Shown here in pieces: positions 9,803-17,294 of a stretch of DNA of 64,000 bases. How positions within the stretch are numbered: position 1 is the first letter of the stretch; each line of letters opens with the position of its first letter. Below the pieces are notes generated by a model. It did not search any database. It was given only the letters and a program-made list of their open reading frames with translations, and had not been told where the DNA came from. Source of the DNA: Nocardioides bruguierae (GTDB taxonomy: Bacteria > Actinomycetota > Actinomycetes > Propionibacteriales > Nocardioidaceae); NCBI RefSeq assembly GCF_023656415.1, contig NZ_JAMOIL010000009.1, forward strand, positions 124,001-188,000. Direction: 5' to 3'. Both the position numbers and the translations under genes were made by a program.

Positions 9803-9823
9803 AGTCGACCGAGTCGGTCGACT
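9803..9823 (-). promoter_or_regulatory. Perfect 21-bp palindrome, candidate Rrf2 operator
   Basis: AGTCGACCGA, a single G, then the exact reverse complement TCGGTCGACT. It lies 20 bp upstream of the rrf2 GTG, covering where the -35 and spacer would be if the -10 is AATGAT at 9790-9795. The length and symmetry suit a dimeric winged-helix protein. Confidence 0.7.
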
Positions 9824-9896
9824 TACTCGCCTCGCCCCGGCCCGGACGTGAGCCCGGTGATGTCCGCCGGGTGTCGGGTGCGCGCCGGCCGACGCC

Positions 9897-11042
9897 TCAG
9901 CCGGCCTCGGCCAGCCGGTCGCGCAGCTTGCGCTTCTTCTTCTCCAGCTTGCTCTCCAGGCGGGCGTTGCGGTGCTCGAGGTCGCCGACCTGCTCGCGCA
10001 GCCGGGCGACGTCGACCAGCAGGTCGGCCAGCGCGTCGGTGGCCACCTGGAGGCGGTGCTCCACGTCCGGCTCCGCCGGGGTGGCGGTGGCCGGCAGGGC
10101 GGGGACCAGTCGCTCGGGGTCGCCGGTGACGCTGTGCCCGCCGTCCTGCACGGCCTTGGCCCACAGGCGGCCGCGCTGCTCCAGGTCGGCGAGCATGGTC
10201 TCGGGCAGCAGCGCCAGCAGGTCGTCGACGTCGGCGGGGGCGTCGCCGCCCGCGGGCGTGAGGATGCTGGTCAGTGCGGTGGCGCGACGGGTGGCGGCGT
10301 CGGTGCGCCCGTCCACGGCCTCGTTGACCTCGCGCAGCACGGCCAGGCCGGCGAGGTCGGGCTCGGGATCGCCCTCGAGGTCGAGCGGCACCGCGACCGG
10401 GTCGACGCCCACCAGCCGCGCGACCACGGCCCACGAGGCGGACGCGGCGTCCTGGCCGGCGTCCGGGACGACGACGTGCACGCGGTCCGCGCGCCCGACC
10501 TCGCTCGCCCAGCGGCCGAGGACCTCGGGCAGGTCCTGCTCGGCCTGGAACGCGAGCGCCTCGTCGTGCTCGGAGTCGGTGGCGAGGACGCGGCGGGCGT
10601 AGCGCGGCAGCGTCAGCGAGGAGCCGTCGCGCACCGCCTGCACCCACGAGCGCACCAGCTGGTGGGAGGGGTCGGCCGCGGTCACCACGACGTGCACCTC
10701 GAAGCCGGCCAGGGAGTCGAGCAGCAGGTCGATCTGGTCGCTGCCGGCCCCGGCGAGCAGGTCCTCGGCGACGACCACCGCGCCCGGCACCGCCGAGGAC
10801 GGCTTGCGGGCGCGCCGGCACAGGCGGGCCCAGCTGCCCTCCAGGTCCTTGCGGCGGCGACCGTGCGCCCGGTGCAGGCGACGCAGCTCCAGCGCCGCGT
10901 CCCGGGCGTCCTCGCGCGAGCGCGCGGGCACGTGCACGCCGTGCTCGGCCAGGGTCTCGGCGCTCGCGGCGAGCGCCTCACCGAGGCTGCCGGCCCCGGC
11001 GTGGTGGAGGCCGACCTGGATCACGAACCTGCGCTTGGCCAT
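9897..11042 (-). CDS. Sulfotransferase-fold-like protein with degenerate P-loop and C-terminal coiled coil
   Basis: A 381-residue cytoplasmic protein. Its start, RRFVIQVGLHHAGAGSLGEAL, lines up with the nucleotide-binding entry of sulfotransferases (usual form HVGLPKTGTTYLQ), but the PKTGTT core is replaced by HHAGAGS. Further on, VVAEDLLAGAGSDQIDLLLDSL and VHVVVTAADPSHQLVRSWVQAV match the usual SEELL and VVLTARDLARQLPSAWQ segments of actinobacterial sulfotransferase-like proteins. The last 60 residues form a charged coiled coil ending in ESKLEKKKRKLRDRLAEAG. I infer a fold relative that has probably lost PAPS-dependent catalysis. It is monocistronic, with no functional context. Confidence 0.6.
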   Translation of the reverse strand: MAKRRFVIQVGLHHAGAGSLGEALAASAETLAEHGVHVPARSREDARDAALELRRLHRAHGRRRKDLEGSWARLCRRARKPSSAVPGAVVVAEDLLAGAGSDQIDLLLDSLAGFEVHVVVTAADPSHQLVRSWVQAVRDGSSLTLPRYARRVLATDSEHDEALAFQAEQDLPEVLGRWASEVGRADRVHVVVPDAGQDAASASWAVVARLVGVDPVAVPLDLEGDPEPDLAGLAVLREVNEAVDGRTDAATRRATALTSILTPAGGDAPADVDDLLALLPETMLADLEQRGRLWAKAVQDGGHSVTGDPERLVPALPATATPAEPDVEHRLQVATDALADLLVDVARLREQVGDLEHRNARLESKLEKKKRKLRDRLAEAG

Positions 11043-11059
11043 GGCGGCAGGCTCGCAGC

Positions 11060-11084
11060 GCGCGCCGACGTCACGACGGCGCGC
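11060..11084 (-). terminator. Hairpin after the DUF2461 gene
   Basis: GCGCGCCG and CGGCGCGC, 8-bp perfect arms around 9 nt, in the 111-bp gap between the DUF2461 stop and the next start on the same strand. No T-run. Confidence 0.45.
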
Positions 11085-11153
11085 TCGCGACGCCTCGGTG
11101 GAGGCGTGGTGAACGGTGGACGACGTCGGCCGGAGCTTCTTCCGCGGCAGCGG

Positions 11154-11786
11154 TCAGTCCTGGACGTGGCGGCGGACCCAGTCGATGAACGGGCTGAGCC
11201 GGCGCCAGTCGTCCCGCACGATCTCCAGGGCGTCCGCGGTGTGGATGACGGGCTCGAAGCCCACCAGGTGCCCCAGCGTCAGCGACTTGTGCCGGAGCAG
11301 CTCGATCCGCGGGTGGTCGGCGTCGAAGCCGCGCGGGGAGGTCTTGAGGCGGTCCCCGCCGGTCTCGAAGCCCTCGGCCTCGAGCCCGGTGACGAGCGAC
11401 TCGAGCTCGGGGCCGTAGAGCTCGTGGGCCACGGCCTCGCGGAACGCGGCCAGTCGGGGCCCGGAGGCCTCGTAGAAGCCGGCGCCGGTGCGCAGGCCGC
11501 GGGGGGAGATCTCCACGTACCACCCGGTCGCCGGGGCGACGGCCACGTAGGCGCCCTGGTGGGTCTTGTAGGGCGTCTTGTCCTTGCTGAACCGCACGTC
11601 GCGGTACGGCCGGAAGATCTTCGCCTTGCCGAACTCGGGCTCCAGGGCGGCGCACAGCGCCGTCATCGGAGCCTTCACCGACTCCGCGTAGACGTGCTTG
11701 TGCGCCTCCCAGAACGACTTGGTGTTGTCGACCTCGAGGTCGTCGTAGAAGTCGAGCGCCGCGACGGGGAAGCCGGTGAAGTCCAC
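11154..11786 (-). CDS. DUF2461 (TIGR02453) family protein
   Basis: A 210-residue protein of unknown biochemical function, recognised by DFYDDLEVDNTKSFWEAHKHVY at the N-terminus, VRFSKDKTPYKTHQGAYVA, and GGDRLKTSPRGFDADHPRIE. Proteins of this family are widespread in actinobacteria and Bacteroidetes and cytoplasmic. The GTG at 11786 is preferred over an upstream in-frame start because TAGGGT lies eight bases before it, a leaderless promoter pattern, and homologues begin close to this point. Neighbours give no functional clue. Confidence 0.85.
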   Translation of the reverse strand: MDFTGFPVAALDFYDDLEVDNTKSFWEAHKHVYAESVKAPMTALCAALEPEFGKAKIFRPYRDVRFSKDKTPYKTHQGAYVAVAPATGWYVEISPRGLRTGAGFYEASGPRLAAFREAVAHELYGPELESLVTGLEAEGFETGGDRLKTSPRGFDADHPRIELLRHKSLTLGHLVGFEPVIHTADALEIVRDDWRRLSPFIDWVRRHVQD

Positions 11787-11838
11787 GAGTGCCGACCCTA
11801 GACGGGCCGGCCCCACCCGGTCAGGCCCGTGGGCCCGG

Positions 11839-12267
11839 TCAGGCCGCGGCGGCGTGCTTCAGCGAGGCGACGTCGTCGAGGATGCGCGCGACCGCGGCGA
11901 CGAGGGCCGGGGCGTCGAGCGGGTCCGCGGCCAGGTGCGTGGTCATGGCGACGTTGGAGCGACCGTCGGGGGTCTTCTCCACGAGCAGCCCGCCGTTGCC
12001 GATCGTGCGGCCGGTGGAGCGCAGGGCCTCCTCGATCAGCGAGGTGGCGCAGCGCAGGCCGGCGAAGGCCGGGGCCTCCAGCTCGATGAGGGTGGTGTCG
12101 CCCAGACGCTCCACCCACACGAGGACGCCGTTGTCGCCGTCCTCGACGGTCCAGCCGCCGTTGAAGAGGCCGACGCCGTCGAAGTGGGTGCACAGCAGGT
12201 CGTGCACCTGGTCCTCCAAGACGGGCCCGAGGTCGCCGAGGAAGTGGTTCCCGAGAACACTGGTCAT
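11839..12267 (-). CDS. Hypothetical 142-residue protein
   Basis: A small acidic soluble protein with no recognised catalytic motif. The alternating pattern (a helical start with EDQVHDLLCTHF, strands such as GVLVWVERLGDTTLIELEAP, then a helix-rich C-terminus ILDDVASLKHAAAA) resembles the YbjN/type III chaperone-like alpha-beta fold, but this is a weak impression. ATG 12267 is chosen because TAACCT lies seven bases upstream and no Shine-Dalgarno exists; the frame continues upstream into sequence with poor codon bias. It reads away from the gene-poor tRNA block. Confidence 0.7.
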   Translation of the reverse strand: MTSVLGNHFLGDLGPVLEDQVHDLLCTHFDGVGLFNGGWTVEDGDNGVLVWVERLGDTTLIELEAPAFAGLRCATSLIEEALRSTGRTIGNGGLLVEKTPDGRSNVAMTTHLAADPLDAPALVAAVARILDDVASLKHAAAA

Positions 12268-12803
12268 GGAGCCAAGGTTAAGAGATCCCGCCGGTCGGCT
12301 GAGCGGCAGGTGGCCCATCGGACAATCCCGGACACGTGTCAATCACTGGCACCTGACCTGCAGAGATGTCAGATGAGTAGGGGTCTGGGTCGGTCGTGTG
12401 CAGGGCTGCCCTGTCGCAATTGCGCCGGTTCAGGCGTGCGGCGGCTCGGACGGCTGTCCGAGCGACGTCCGAGCATTCCGTCGGTATGTGAGGTCGGGAA
12501 TCACCCGTGCACTGGTCTGGAGCGGTGGCGTGTCGTCCCCGACGCGACGTCACGAACCGCCGTCCTGGTGCCGCGCGATACCGGGAGGGGGGTCGGGGTT
12601 GGTGGACGACGGGATCGAGGCTCAGCCGGAATCCCTGAAGTCCCGGCCCTCGCAGCCGCACGAAGCGTCGTCGGGCGACGCCCGTTCTGCAGTGACGGAG
12701 GCGAGGTGCGGGCCGTGAGCGCAGCGAACGCGCGTGCCGAGCCGACGAGCGAAGAACGGGGGTATAAGCCCGGCGACATGTCGCCGGAGGCGACCGAACG
12801 ATA
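12268..12803. other. Gene-poor block next to the tRNA-derived repeat
   Basis: About 540 bp with no credible gene: short frames exist but lack the strong G/C third-position bias seen elsewhere and resemble nothing known. It contains a perfect GACACGTGTC palindrome (12331-12340) 64 bp before the neighbouring minus-strand gene and a perfect 16-bp palindrome CGGCGACATGTCGCCG (12771-12786). It may be the decayed remains of inserted DNA. Confidence 0.5.
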
Positions 12804-12844
12804 TGGAGCGGATGACGAGACTCGAACTCGCGACATCGACCTTG
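12804..12844 (-). repeat. 41-bp copy of the 3' half of tRNA-Gly(CCC), candidate att remnant
   Basis: Identical over 41 bp to 12891-12931, the part of the tRNA from the last anticodon base through the encoded CCA end. The copies are direct repeats 87 bp apart. This is the segment typically duplicated when tyrosine integrases insert into tRNA genes. Confidence 0.8.
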
Positions 12845-12857
12845 CCCGGAAATGTCT

Positions 12858-12885
12858 CAGGGTCGCGCTCTGGAGCGCGACCCTG
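12858..12885 (-). terminator. Hairpin downstream of tRNA-Gly
   Basis: CAGGGTCGCGCTC and its exact complement, 13-bp arms separated by two bases, begin six nt beyond the tRNA 3' end. No T-run; probably the tRNA terminator. Confidence 0.75.
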
Positions 12886-12890
12886 GGAGC

Positions 12891-12966
12891 TGGAGCGGAT
12901 GACGAGACTCGAACTCGCGACATCGACCTTGGGAAGGTCGCGCTCTACCAACTGAGCTACATCCGC
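12891..12966 (-). tRNA. tRNA-Gly, anticodon CCC
   Basis: Reading the minus strand, a complete cloverleaf folds. The acceptor stem is GCGGATG with CATCCGC and the D arm is GCTC/GAGC. The anticodon stem CGACC/GGTCG closes a TTCCCAA loop giving anticodon CCC. The variable loop is ATGTC and the T arm GCGAG-TTCGAGT-CTCGT. The discriminator is T and CCA is encoded; total length is 76 nt. It reads GGG codons. A 41-bp copy of its 3' half lies just downstream. Confidence 0.97.
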
Positions 12967-12997
12967 GTGGCCGTGAGGCCGCTTGCAGCGTAGTCGA

Positions 12998-13807
12998 TCA
13001 GTCCTCGGCCTGCGGCATCCGGGTGAGGGTGGGCCAGCGGGCGTCGAGGCCGTCGCCGGAGGAGCGGCCGGTGAGGCGGCGGTGCACCCAGGGGGCGGCC
13101 TGGTGGCGCAGCCAGTCGGCGTCGTGGCGCAGCTGCTCGCGGCGGGGGAGGGCGGGGCGCTCGACGGGGCTGGGGACGGGTCGCTCGTGGGGGACGCCGA
13201 GGGTGTCGAGGACGCGGGTGGCCATGAGGTCGTGGCCGGGGGTGCCCATGTGCATGCGGTCCTCGTCCCAGTAGCCCCAGTCGCGGTACTCGCGCATCCG
13301 CCAGTAGTCGACGACGTGGGCGTCGTGCTCGGCGGCGAGGTCGTCGACGACCTCCCGGACGAGCTCGTTGTAGAGGGCGAAGCGTCCGCGGAGCATGCGG
13401 TAGGTGGCGGAGCCGCCGGGGTCGAAGGCGGTCCACACGAGCAGGCGCGCGCCGGAGGCGGCGATCCGGGTGAGGGCGGTGCGGTAGTCGCCGACGAGCG
13501 CGTCGAGGTCGACGTTGGGGCGGAGGATGTCGTTGGCGCCGGCGTAGACGGTGACGAGGTCGGGCTCGAGCGCGAGGGCGGGGTCGACCTGCTCGGCGAG
13601 GATGGGCCGCAGCTTGCGGCCGCGGATGGCCAGGTTGGCGTACCCGAAGGGCTGCCCCGCCTCGTCCGCGTGGGCCTGGAGGTGCTCGGCGACGCGGTCC
13701 GCCCAGCCGCGCACGCCGTTGGGCCGGGTAAGGTCGGGGTCGCCGACGCCCTCGGTGAAGGAGTCGCCGATGGCCACGTATCGCTGGAACGCCGCGGTGT
13801 GTGTCAC
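12998..13807 (-). CDS. SGNH/GDSL-family hydrolase
   Basis: A 269-residue esterase-like hydrolase with all SGNH blocks: [10 protein letters not shown] (nucleophile Ser, near residue 16), NLAIRG (block II Gly), VYAGANDIL (block III Gly-x-Asn-Asp), and [10 protein letters not shown] with the catalytic Asp and His. No signal peptide, so a cytoplasmic esterase or lipase-like enzyme with unknown substrate. The GTG at 13807 begins [16 protein letters not shown], as usual for the family, and TAGCGT stands seven bases upstream. It is divergent from dcd with only 24 bp between start codons. The C-terminus adds a basic tail of about 70 residues. Confidence 0.9.
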   Translation of the reverse strand: MTHTAAFQRYVAIGDSFTEGVGDPDLTRPNGVRGWADRVAEHLQAHADEAGQPFGYANLAIRGRKLRPILAEQVDPALALEPDLVTVYAGANDILRPNVDLDALVGDYRTALTRIAASGARLLVWTAFDPGGSATYRMLRGRFALYNELVREVVDDLAAEHDAHVVDYWRMREYRDWGYWDEDRMHMGTPGHDLMATRVLDTLGVPHERPVPSPVERPALPRREQLRHDADWLRHQAAPWVHRRLTGRSSGDGLDARWPTLTRMPQAED

Positions 13808-13814
13808 GGGGTCC

Positions 13815-13824
13815 ACGCTAGGCT
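13815..13824. promoter_or_regulatory. Overlapping divergent -10 elements for SGNH hydrolase and dcd
   Basis: TAGCGT on the minus strand (13820-13815) and TAGGCT on the plus strand (13819-13824) share their TA step. Each lies seven bases from a GTG start (13807 and 13832). Both genes would be leaderless from one bidirectional promoter. Confidence 0.6.
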
Positions 13825-13831
13825 CCCGCCC

Positions 13832-14407
13832 GTGCTGCTCTCCGACCGGGACATCTCCGCCGAGCTCGACGCCGGCCGGATCGCGCTGGACCCCTTCGAC
13901 CCGCAGATGATGCAGCCGTCGTCGGTGGACGTCCGTCTCGACCGGTACTTCCGGGTGTTCGAGAACCACAAGTACCCCGACATCGACCCCGCGCTGGACC
14001 AGTCGGACCTCACGCGGGTGGTGGAGCCGGACGGCGACGAGCCGTTCATCCTGCACCCCGGCGAGTTCGTGCTGGGCTCCACCTACGAGGTGGTGACGCT
14101 GCCGGACGACGTGGCCGCGCGCGTGGAGGGGAAGTCGTCGCTGGGACGGCTGGGCCTGCTGACCCACGCCACGGCGGGTTTCGTGGACCCGGGCTTCTCC
14201 GGTCACGTCACGTTGGAGCTGGCGAACGTCGCGACCCTGCCGATCAAGCTGTACCCGGGCATGAAGATCGGTCAGTTCTGCTTCTTCCGGCTCTCCTCGC
14301 CCTCGGAGCACCCGTACGGGTCGACGAAGTACGGCTCGCGCTACCAGGGGCAGCGCGGCCCGACGCCGTCGCGGTCCTTCCAGAACTTCCACCGCACACA
14401 GATCTGA
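13832..14407 (+). CDS. dcd: dCTP deaminase, probably bifunctional (dCTP deaminase/dUTPase)
   Basis: A 191-residue trimeric nucleotide-pool enzyme converting dCTP toward dUMP for thymidylate synthesis. Motifs: MLLSDRDI start (GTG codon), QPSSVDVRL, the substrate loop [19 protein letters not shown] with catalytic Glu and Ala-Gly, [15 protein letters not shown], and QGQRGPTPS near the C-terminus. The form matches mycobacterial Dcd, which is known to carry out both deamination and diphosphate hydrolysis; bifunctionality here is inferred from that resemblance. The GTG follows a TAGGCT element by seven bases with no ribosome-binding site. Confidence 0.96.
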   Translation: MLLSDRDISAELDAGRIALDPFDPQMMQPSSVDVRLDRYFRVFENHKYPDIDPALDQSDLTRVVEPDGDEPFILHPGEFVLGSTYEVVTLPDDVAARVEGKSSLGRLGLLTHATAGFVDPGFSGHVTLELANVATLPIKLYPGMKIGQFCFFRLSSPSEHPYGSTKYGSRYQGQRGPTPSRSFQNFHRTQI

Positions 14408-14436
14408 CCCGTCTGGGGCAGCCCCGGGCCATCGGC

Positions 14437-14455
14437 TAAGGTAAGCCTTACCTCA
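14437..14455 (+). promoter_or_regulatory. Iron box (DtxR/IdeR/DmdR operator)
   Basis: TAAGGTAAGCCTTACCTCA agrees with the DtxR-family consensus TTAGGTTAGCCTAACCTAA at 15 of 19 positions and has a perfect core palindrome AGGTAAG-C-CTTACCT. It lies 40 bp before the siderophore-interacting protein, so iron-replete repression is expected. Confidence 0.85.
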
Positions 14456-14494
14456 CTGCATGGTGGGGCACCTTCCCCGAGCCGAGAGGCCGAC

Positions 14495-15490
14495 GTGACC
14501 GCTGCGCCCGAGACCGACCAGCTGCCCTTCCTCATCACCGAGTGCGTGGTGACCCGCGCCGACCGGCTGACGCCGTCGTTCGTGCGGGTCGAGCTGGCCT
14601 CGCCCGACCTGGCCGAGTTCGGCACCGGGGGGCCGCTCTACGACCAGCGGATCAAGCTCGTCTTCCCGCACCCCGACGGCCCGATGCCGCAGTTCTCCGC
14701 CACGGGCGAGGAGCCCGCGCACGGCTGGTACGCCGCCTGGTCGGCGCTGCCGGAGCGGGAGCGCGGGTACATGCGCACCTACACCGTGCGGGCACTGCGC
14801 GGCTCCGGCGCCGACACCCGGCTCGTGGTCGACCTCGTCGTCCACGGCACCGACGGCCACGGCGAGGCGGGCCCCGGCTCCCGGTGGGCGGCCGAGGCGC
14901 GCGAGGGGTCGCGGGTCGCGATCGTCGGGCCCCGTCGCGGCCACCACACCGGCGGCATCGAGTTCGACCCCGGCACCGCGGCGCGGCTCCTGCTCGCCGG
15001 TGACGAGACGGCTGTGCCCGCCGTCCTCGCGACCCTGGAGCTGCTGCCGGACGACGCCACCGGCGTGGCCGTGCTCGAGGTGCCCGACGGCCGCGACGCG
15101 CAGGACGTGGCGGCGCCGGCGGGCGTGGAGCTGGTCTGGCTCCCGCGCGACGGGCACCGCGTCGGCGAGCGCCTGCACGCGGAGGTGCTGGCCCGGCTCG
15201 GCCACGGGCTCGAGGCCCGGGACGCGGCGGCGGCCGGTGCGGTGCTGGACGCCGGCGACGTGGAGGACAACGTCTGGGAGACCCCGCAGTTCTCCTCCTC
15301 CGGCGAGGCCGTCGACCAGGTCGTCGCGCCGTCGGGCGAGACCGGCCTCGACGACCTCTACGCCTGGATCGCCGGCGAGTCCCGCATGGTCACCGGCCTG
15401 CGCCGGGCGCTGGTGAAGGACCTGGGTCTCGACCGTCGCCAGGTCGCCTTCATGGGGTACTGGCGCGAGGGCGTGGCGATGCGGGGCTGA
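14495..15490 (+). CDS. Siderophore-interacting protein (SIP), FAD/NAD(P)H ferric-siderophore reductase
   Basis: A 331-residue cytoplasmic flavoreductase of the ViuB/SIP family that reduces ferric iron from imported siderophores. The FAD-binding domain has MRTYTVRALRG (the RxYT flavin motif) and GSRWAAEAREGSRVAIVGPRRG; LLLAGDETAVPAVLATLELL starts the pyridine-nucleotide side; YAWIAGESRMVTGLRRAL and MGYWREG end the protein as in homologues. The GTG start follows GAGAGGCCGAC. A DtxR-type iron box 40 bp upstream supports both its role and its regulation. No siderophore biosynthesis or uptake genes are in the window. Confidence 0.95.
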   Translation: MTAAPETDQLPFLITECVVTRADRLTPSFVRVELASPDLAEFGTGGPLYDQRIKLVFPHPDGPMPQFSATGEEPAHGWYAAWSALPERERGYMRTYTVRALRGSGADTRLVVDLVVHGTDGHGEAGPGSRWAAEAREGSRVAIVGPRRGHHTGGIEFDPGTAARLLLAGDETAVPAVLATLELLPDDATGVAVLEVPDGRDAQDVAAPAGVELVWLPRDGHRVGERLHAEVLARLGHGLEARDAAAAGAVLDAGDVEDNVWETPQFSSSGEAVDQVVAPSGETGLDDLYAWIAGESRMVTGLRRALVKDLGLDRRQVAFMGYWREGVAMRG

Positions 15491-15546
15491 GTGCGCCCGT
15501 CGGCTTGGTCTCTCGGCTCGGGCTCAGTCCCTCGGCTCGGGTCGGC

Positions 15547-15723
15547 TCAGCCGTCGAGCCGGTCGGCCAGGCCGCGCAGGCCCGTGGCGAGGCGGTGACG
15601 CCCCGGCGTGGTGCGCTCGCCGCGCACGCGGGCTCGGGACTGGGCACGGGACTGGGCACGGGCGAGGCGGGCCTCGCGCTGCTGGCGGGCGGCGGTCTCG
15701 ACGAGGTAGGGGTTCTCGGGCAT
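15547..15723 (-). CDS. Small basic protein, 58 residues
   Basis: A short frame begins ATG with CAGGAG eight bases upstream and encodes 58 residues starting MPENPYLVETAARQQREARL, with nearly all codons ending in G or C. The protein is strongly Arg-rich and predicted to be one long helix with an ARAQSRAQSRAR duplicated stretch. Its coding region, RBS and codon bias support expression; function is unknown. It lies downstream of the DUF4097 gene on the same strand. A short run of TGTGGC hexamers (about 15734-15755) lies upstream of its start. Confidence 0.65.
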   Translation of the reverse strand: MPENPYLVETAARQQREARLARAQSRAQSRARVRGERTTPGRHRLATGLRGLADRLDG

Positions 15724-15793
15724 GGCTGGCTCCTGTGGCTGTGGCTGTGGCTGTGAGTGGTGACCTGGGTGGTCGGGTGCGGGGATCTCGGGC

Positions 15794-16630
15794 TCAGGCG
15801 GGGTGCAGGGCGATGTCTCCGCTGACCGTGGTGGCCCGCAGGGCGACGTGGTCCTGGCCGTCGGCGGGCGGACCGACGGGCGCGAGGGTGGAGCTGAAGT
15901 CGCCGGAGACGCTGTTGACGTCGGTCCACACCGGGACGCCGGCGGGCACGCCGAGCCGCACGTCGCAGGAGGCCCCGCGCACCGTCAGGACCCCCCGCTG
16001 GACGCGCGCGGCCACGAGGTCGCCCGAGCCGCTGGTGAAGGAGAGGTCGCAGGCGACGTCGCCGAGCCGCACGTCGCCGGAGCCGGTCTTGATCCGCAGC
16101 TCGGCCGCCGCCGTGGCCTCCCCGACGCGGACGTCGCCCGAGCCGGTGGAGATGGTTGCGGGGGCGGCGAGGTGCTCGAGGTCGACCTGGCCGGACCCGG
16201 TGCGGACGTCGGTGGCGCCGGTGACGAGCCGGGCGTGGGTGTCGCCGGAGCCGGTGGTCAGCGTCGTGTCCGCGGACGCCTCGTCGAGGTCGACGTCGCC
16301 GGACCCGGTGCGCACGACGGCGTCCCCGTAGCGCCCGGAGACGCGGACGTCGGCGGAGCCGGTGCGCAGGTCGAGGCGGCTGCCGGCCGGGACGACGAGG
16401 TCGACGTCGAGCCGGGGGTCGCTGCTGAACAGGCCGCCGCGGGGCGAGGCCACGCGCAGCCGGTCGCCGTCGACCTCGACGGTGACGCGCTCGGCGTCCT
16501 TGCCGCGGACGTCCAGCGTCGTGCCGCCGGCCTCGACGAGGGTGACGGTGAGGGAGCCGCGGCCGAGCTCGACGAGCAGGTCGAGCGGGCCGGGGGTGTC
16601 GAGCTCGCGGTGCAGCGGGGTGTCGGTCAT
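15794..16630 (-). CDS. DUF4097-family beta-strand repeat protein
   Basis: A 278-residue protein made of repeating short strands, with the tell-tale series RTGSADVRVSGRYGDAVVRTGSGDVDLDEA, TTGSGDTHARL, STGSGDVRVGEA and KTGSGDVRLGDV, in which T-G-S-G-D recurs about every 20 residues as in a right-handed beta-helix/adhesin-like DUF4097 domain. No signal peptide. Proteins of this family are often encoded beside small regulators; here an RHH regulator lies immediately upstream on the same strand (131 bp gap). A good GGAGGAG ribosome-binding site precedes ATG 16630. Function unknown; envelope-stress or scaffold roles have been proposed for relatives. Confidence 0.85.
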   Translation of the reverse strand: MTDTPLHRELDTPGPLDLLVELGRGSLTVTLVEAGGTTLDVRGKDAERVTVEVDGDRLRVASPRGGLFSSDPRLDVDLVVPAGSRLDLRTGSADVRVSGRYGDAVVRTGSGDVDLDEASADTTLTTGSGDTHARLVTGATDVRTGSGQVDLEHLAAPATISTGSGDVRVGEATAAAELRIKTGSGDVRLGDVACDLSFTSGSGDLVAARVQRGVLTVRGASCDVRLGVPAGVPVWTDVNSVSGDFSSTLAPVGPPADGQDHVALRATTVSGDIALHPA

Positions 16631-16760
16631 CGGTGGTTCTCCTCCGTGCGGCGGGGCTGCCGGGCTGCCTGGCTACTGGGGTGGTCGAGGGTGTGCGTGT
16701 CCGCGGCCGCAGCGCGCGGCTGCGGTCGGACGGGTGGGTGCTGGGGGTGGGGCCGGCGGC

Positions 16761-17294
16761 TCAGACCCAGCCGGACTGCCGGCGTCCGCGACTGCGACCG
16801 CCGCCGAAGGGCAGGTTGACGTCGAAGGTCACGCGGGTGCCGTCGTCGCCGGAGCCGTGGCCGGTGAGCGTGGCCTGGCGGACCGCGGTGACGAGCCAGG
16901 TGTTGAGCGAGGTGCCGGCCTGGGCGGCGAGCTCCTCGGCGCGGGTCTTCACCGACTCCGGGAGCCGCAGGGTTATGCGGGTGACCGAGTCGTCCTCGGG
17001 CTCCGGGGGCTCGGGTGCCGTGGGGGCGGGCGGCGGTGCGGGTGCGGCCGGCAGGCCGGCGTCCACCACGAAGTCGAGGTCGCGGCCGTCGAGCCGCACC
17101 TCCACGCTGCCGCTCGCCATGGCCGAGGTGATCTCGGCGGTGGCGTGGGAGATGGCCTCCATGAGGGCCAGGCGGGCCGCGGGCTCGATCGCCGCGGCGA
17201 GGCGCTCGGCCGCGGCGGCGACCTCCGGGGCGGAGGCGTCGGTGGCGGCGCGCAGGTCCCGGCGGAGGCCCTCGAGGTACGGCGTCATGTCCAT
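16761..17294 (-). CDS. Ribbon-helix-helix (Arc/CopG-type) regulator
   Basis: A 177-residue DNA-binding protein. The C-terminal half holds an RHH domain: strand SVTRITLRLPESVK, then TRAEELAAQAGTSLNTWLVTAVRQAT, followed by a Gly/Arg-rich tail (GGGRSRGRRQSGWV). The N-terminal half is a helical partner domain ending in a Pro/Ala linker. ATG 17294 is chosen because -35 TTGCAG (17329-17324), a 17-bp spacer, -10 CATAGT (17306-17301) and a 6-bp gap lead exactly to it, making the gene leaderless. The promoter is buried in an array of 11-bp repeats, so autorepression is expected. DUF4097 follows on the same strand. Confidence 0.85.
   Translation of the reverse strand: MDMTPYLEGLRRDLRAATDASAPEVAAAAERLAAAIEPAARLALMEAISHATAEITSAMASGSVEVRLDGRDLDFVVDAGLPAAPAPPPAPTAPEPPEPEDDSVTRITLRLPESVKTRAEELAAQAGTSLNTWLVTAVRQATLTGHGSGDDGTRVTFDVNLPFGGGRSRGRRQSGWV

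Noticed and set aside
12278..12661. A 127-codon frame in the gene-poor block
   Set aside because: Codon third positions lack the usual G/C bias, no motif is visible and no start signals support it.
12734..12955. Small proteins containing a twice-repeated MTRLELATSTL-like peptide
   Set aside because: These frames are translations of the tRNA-Gly gene and its 41-bp copy; the peptide is a known artefact of tRNA sequences.
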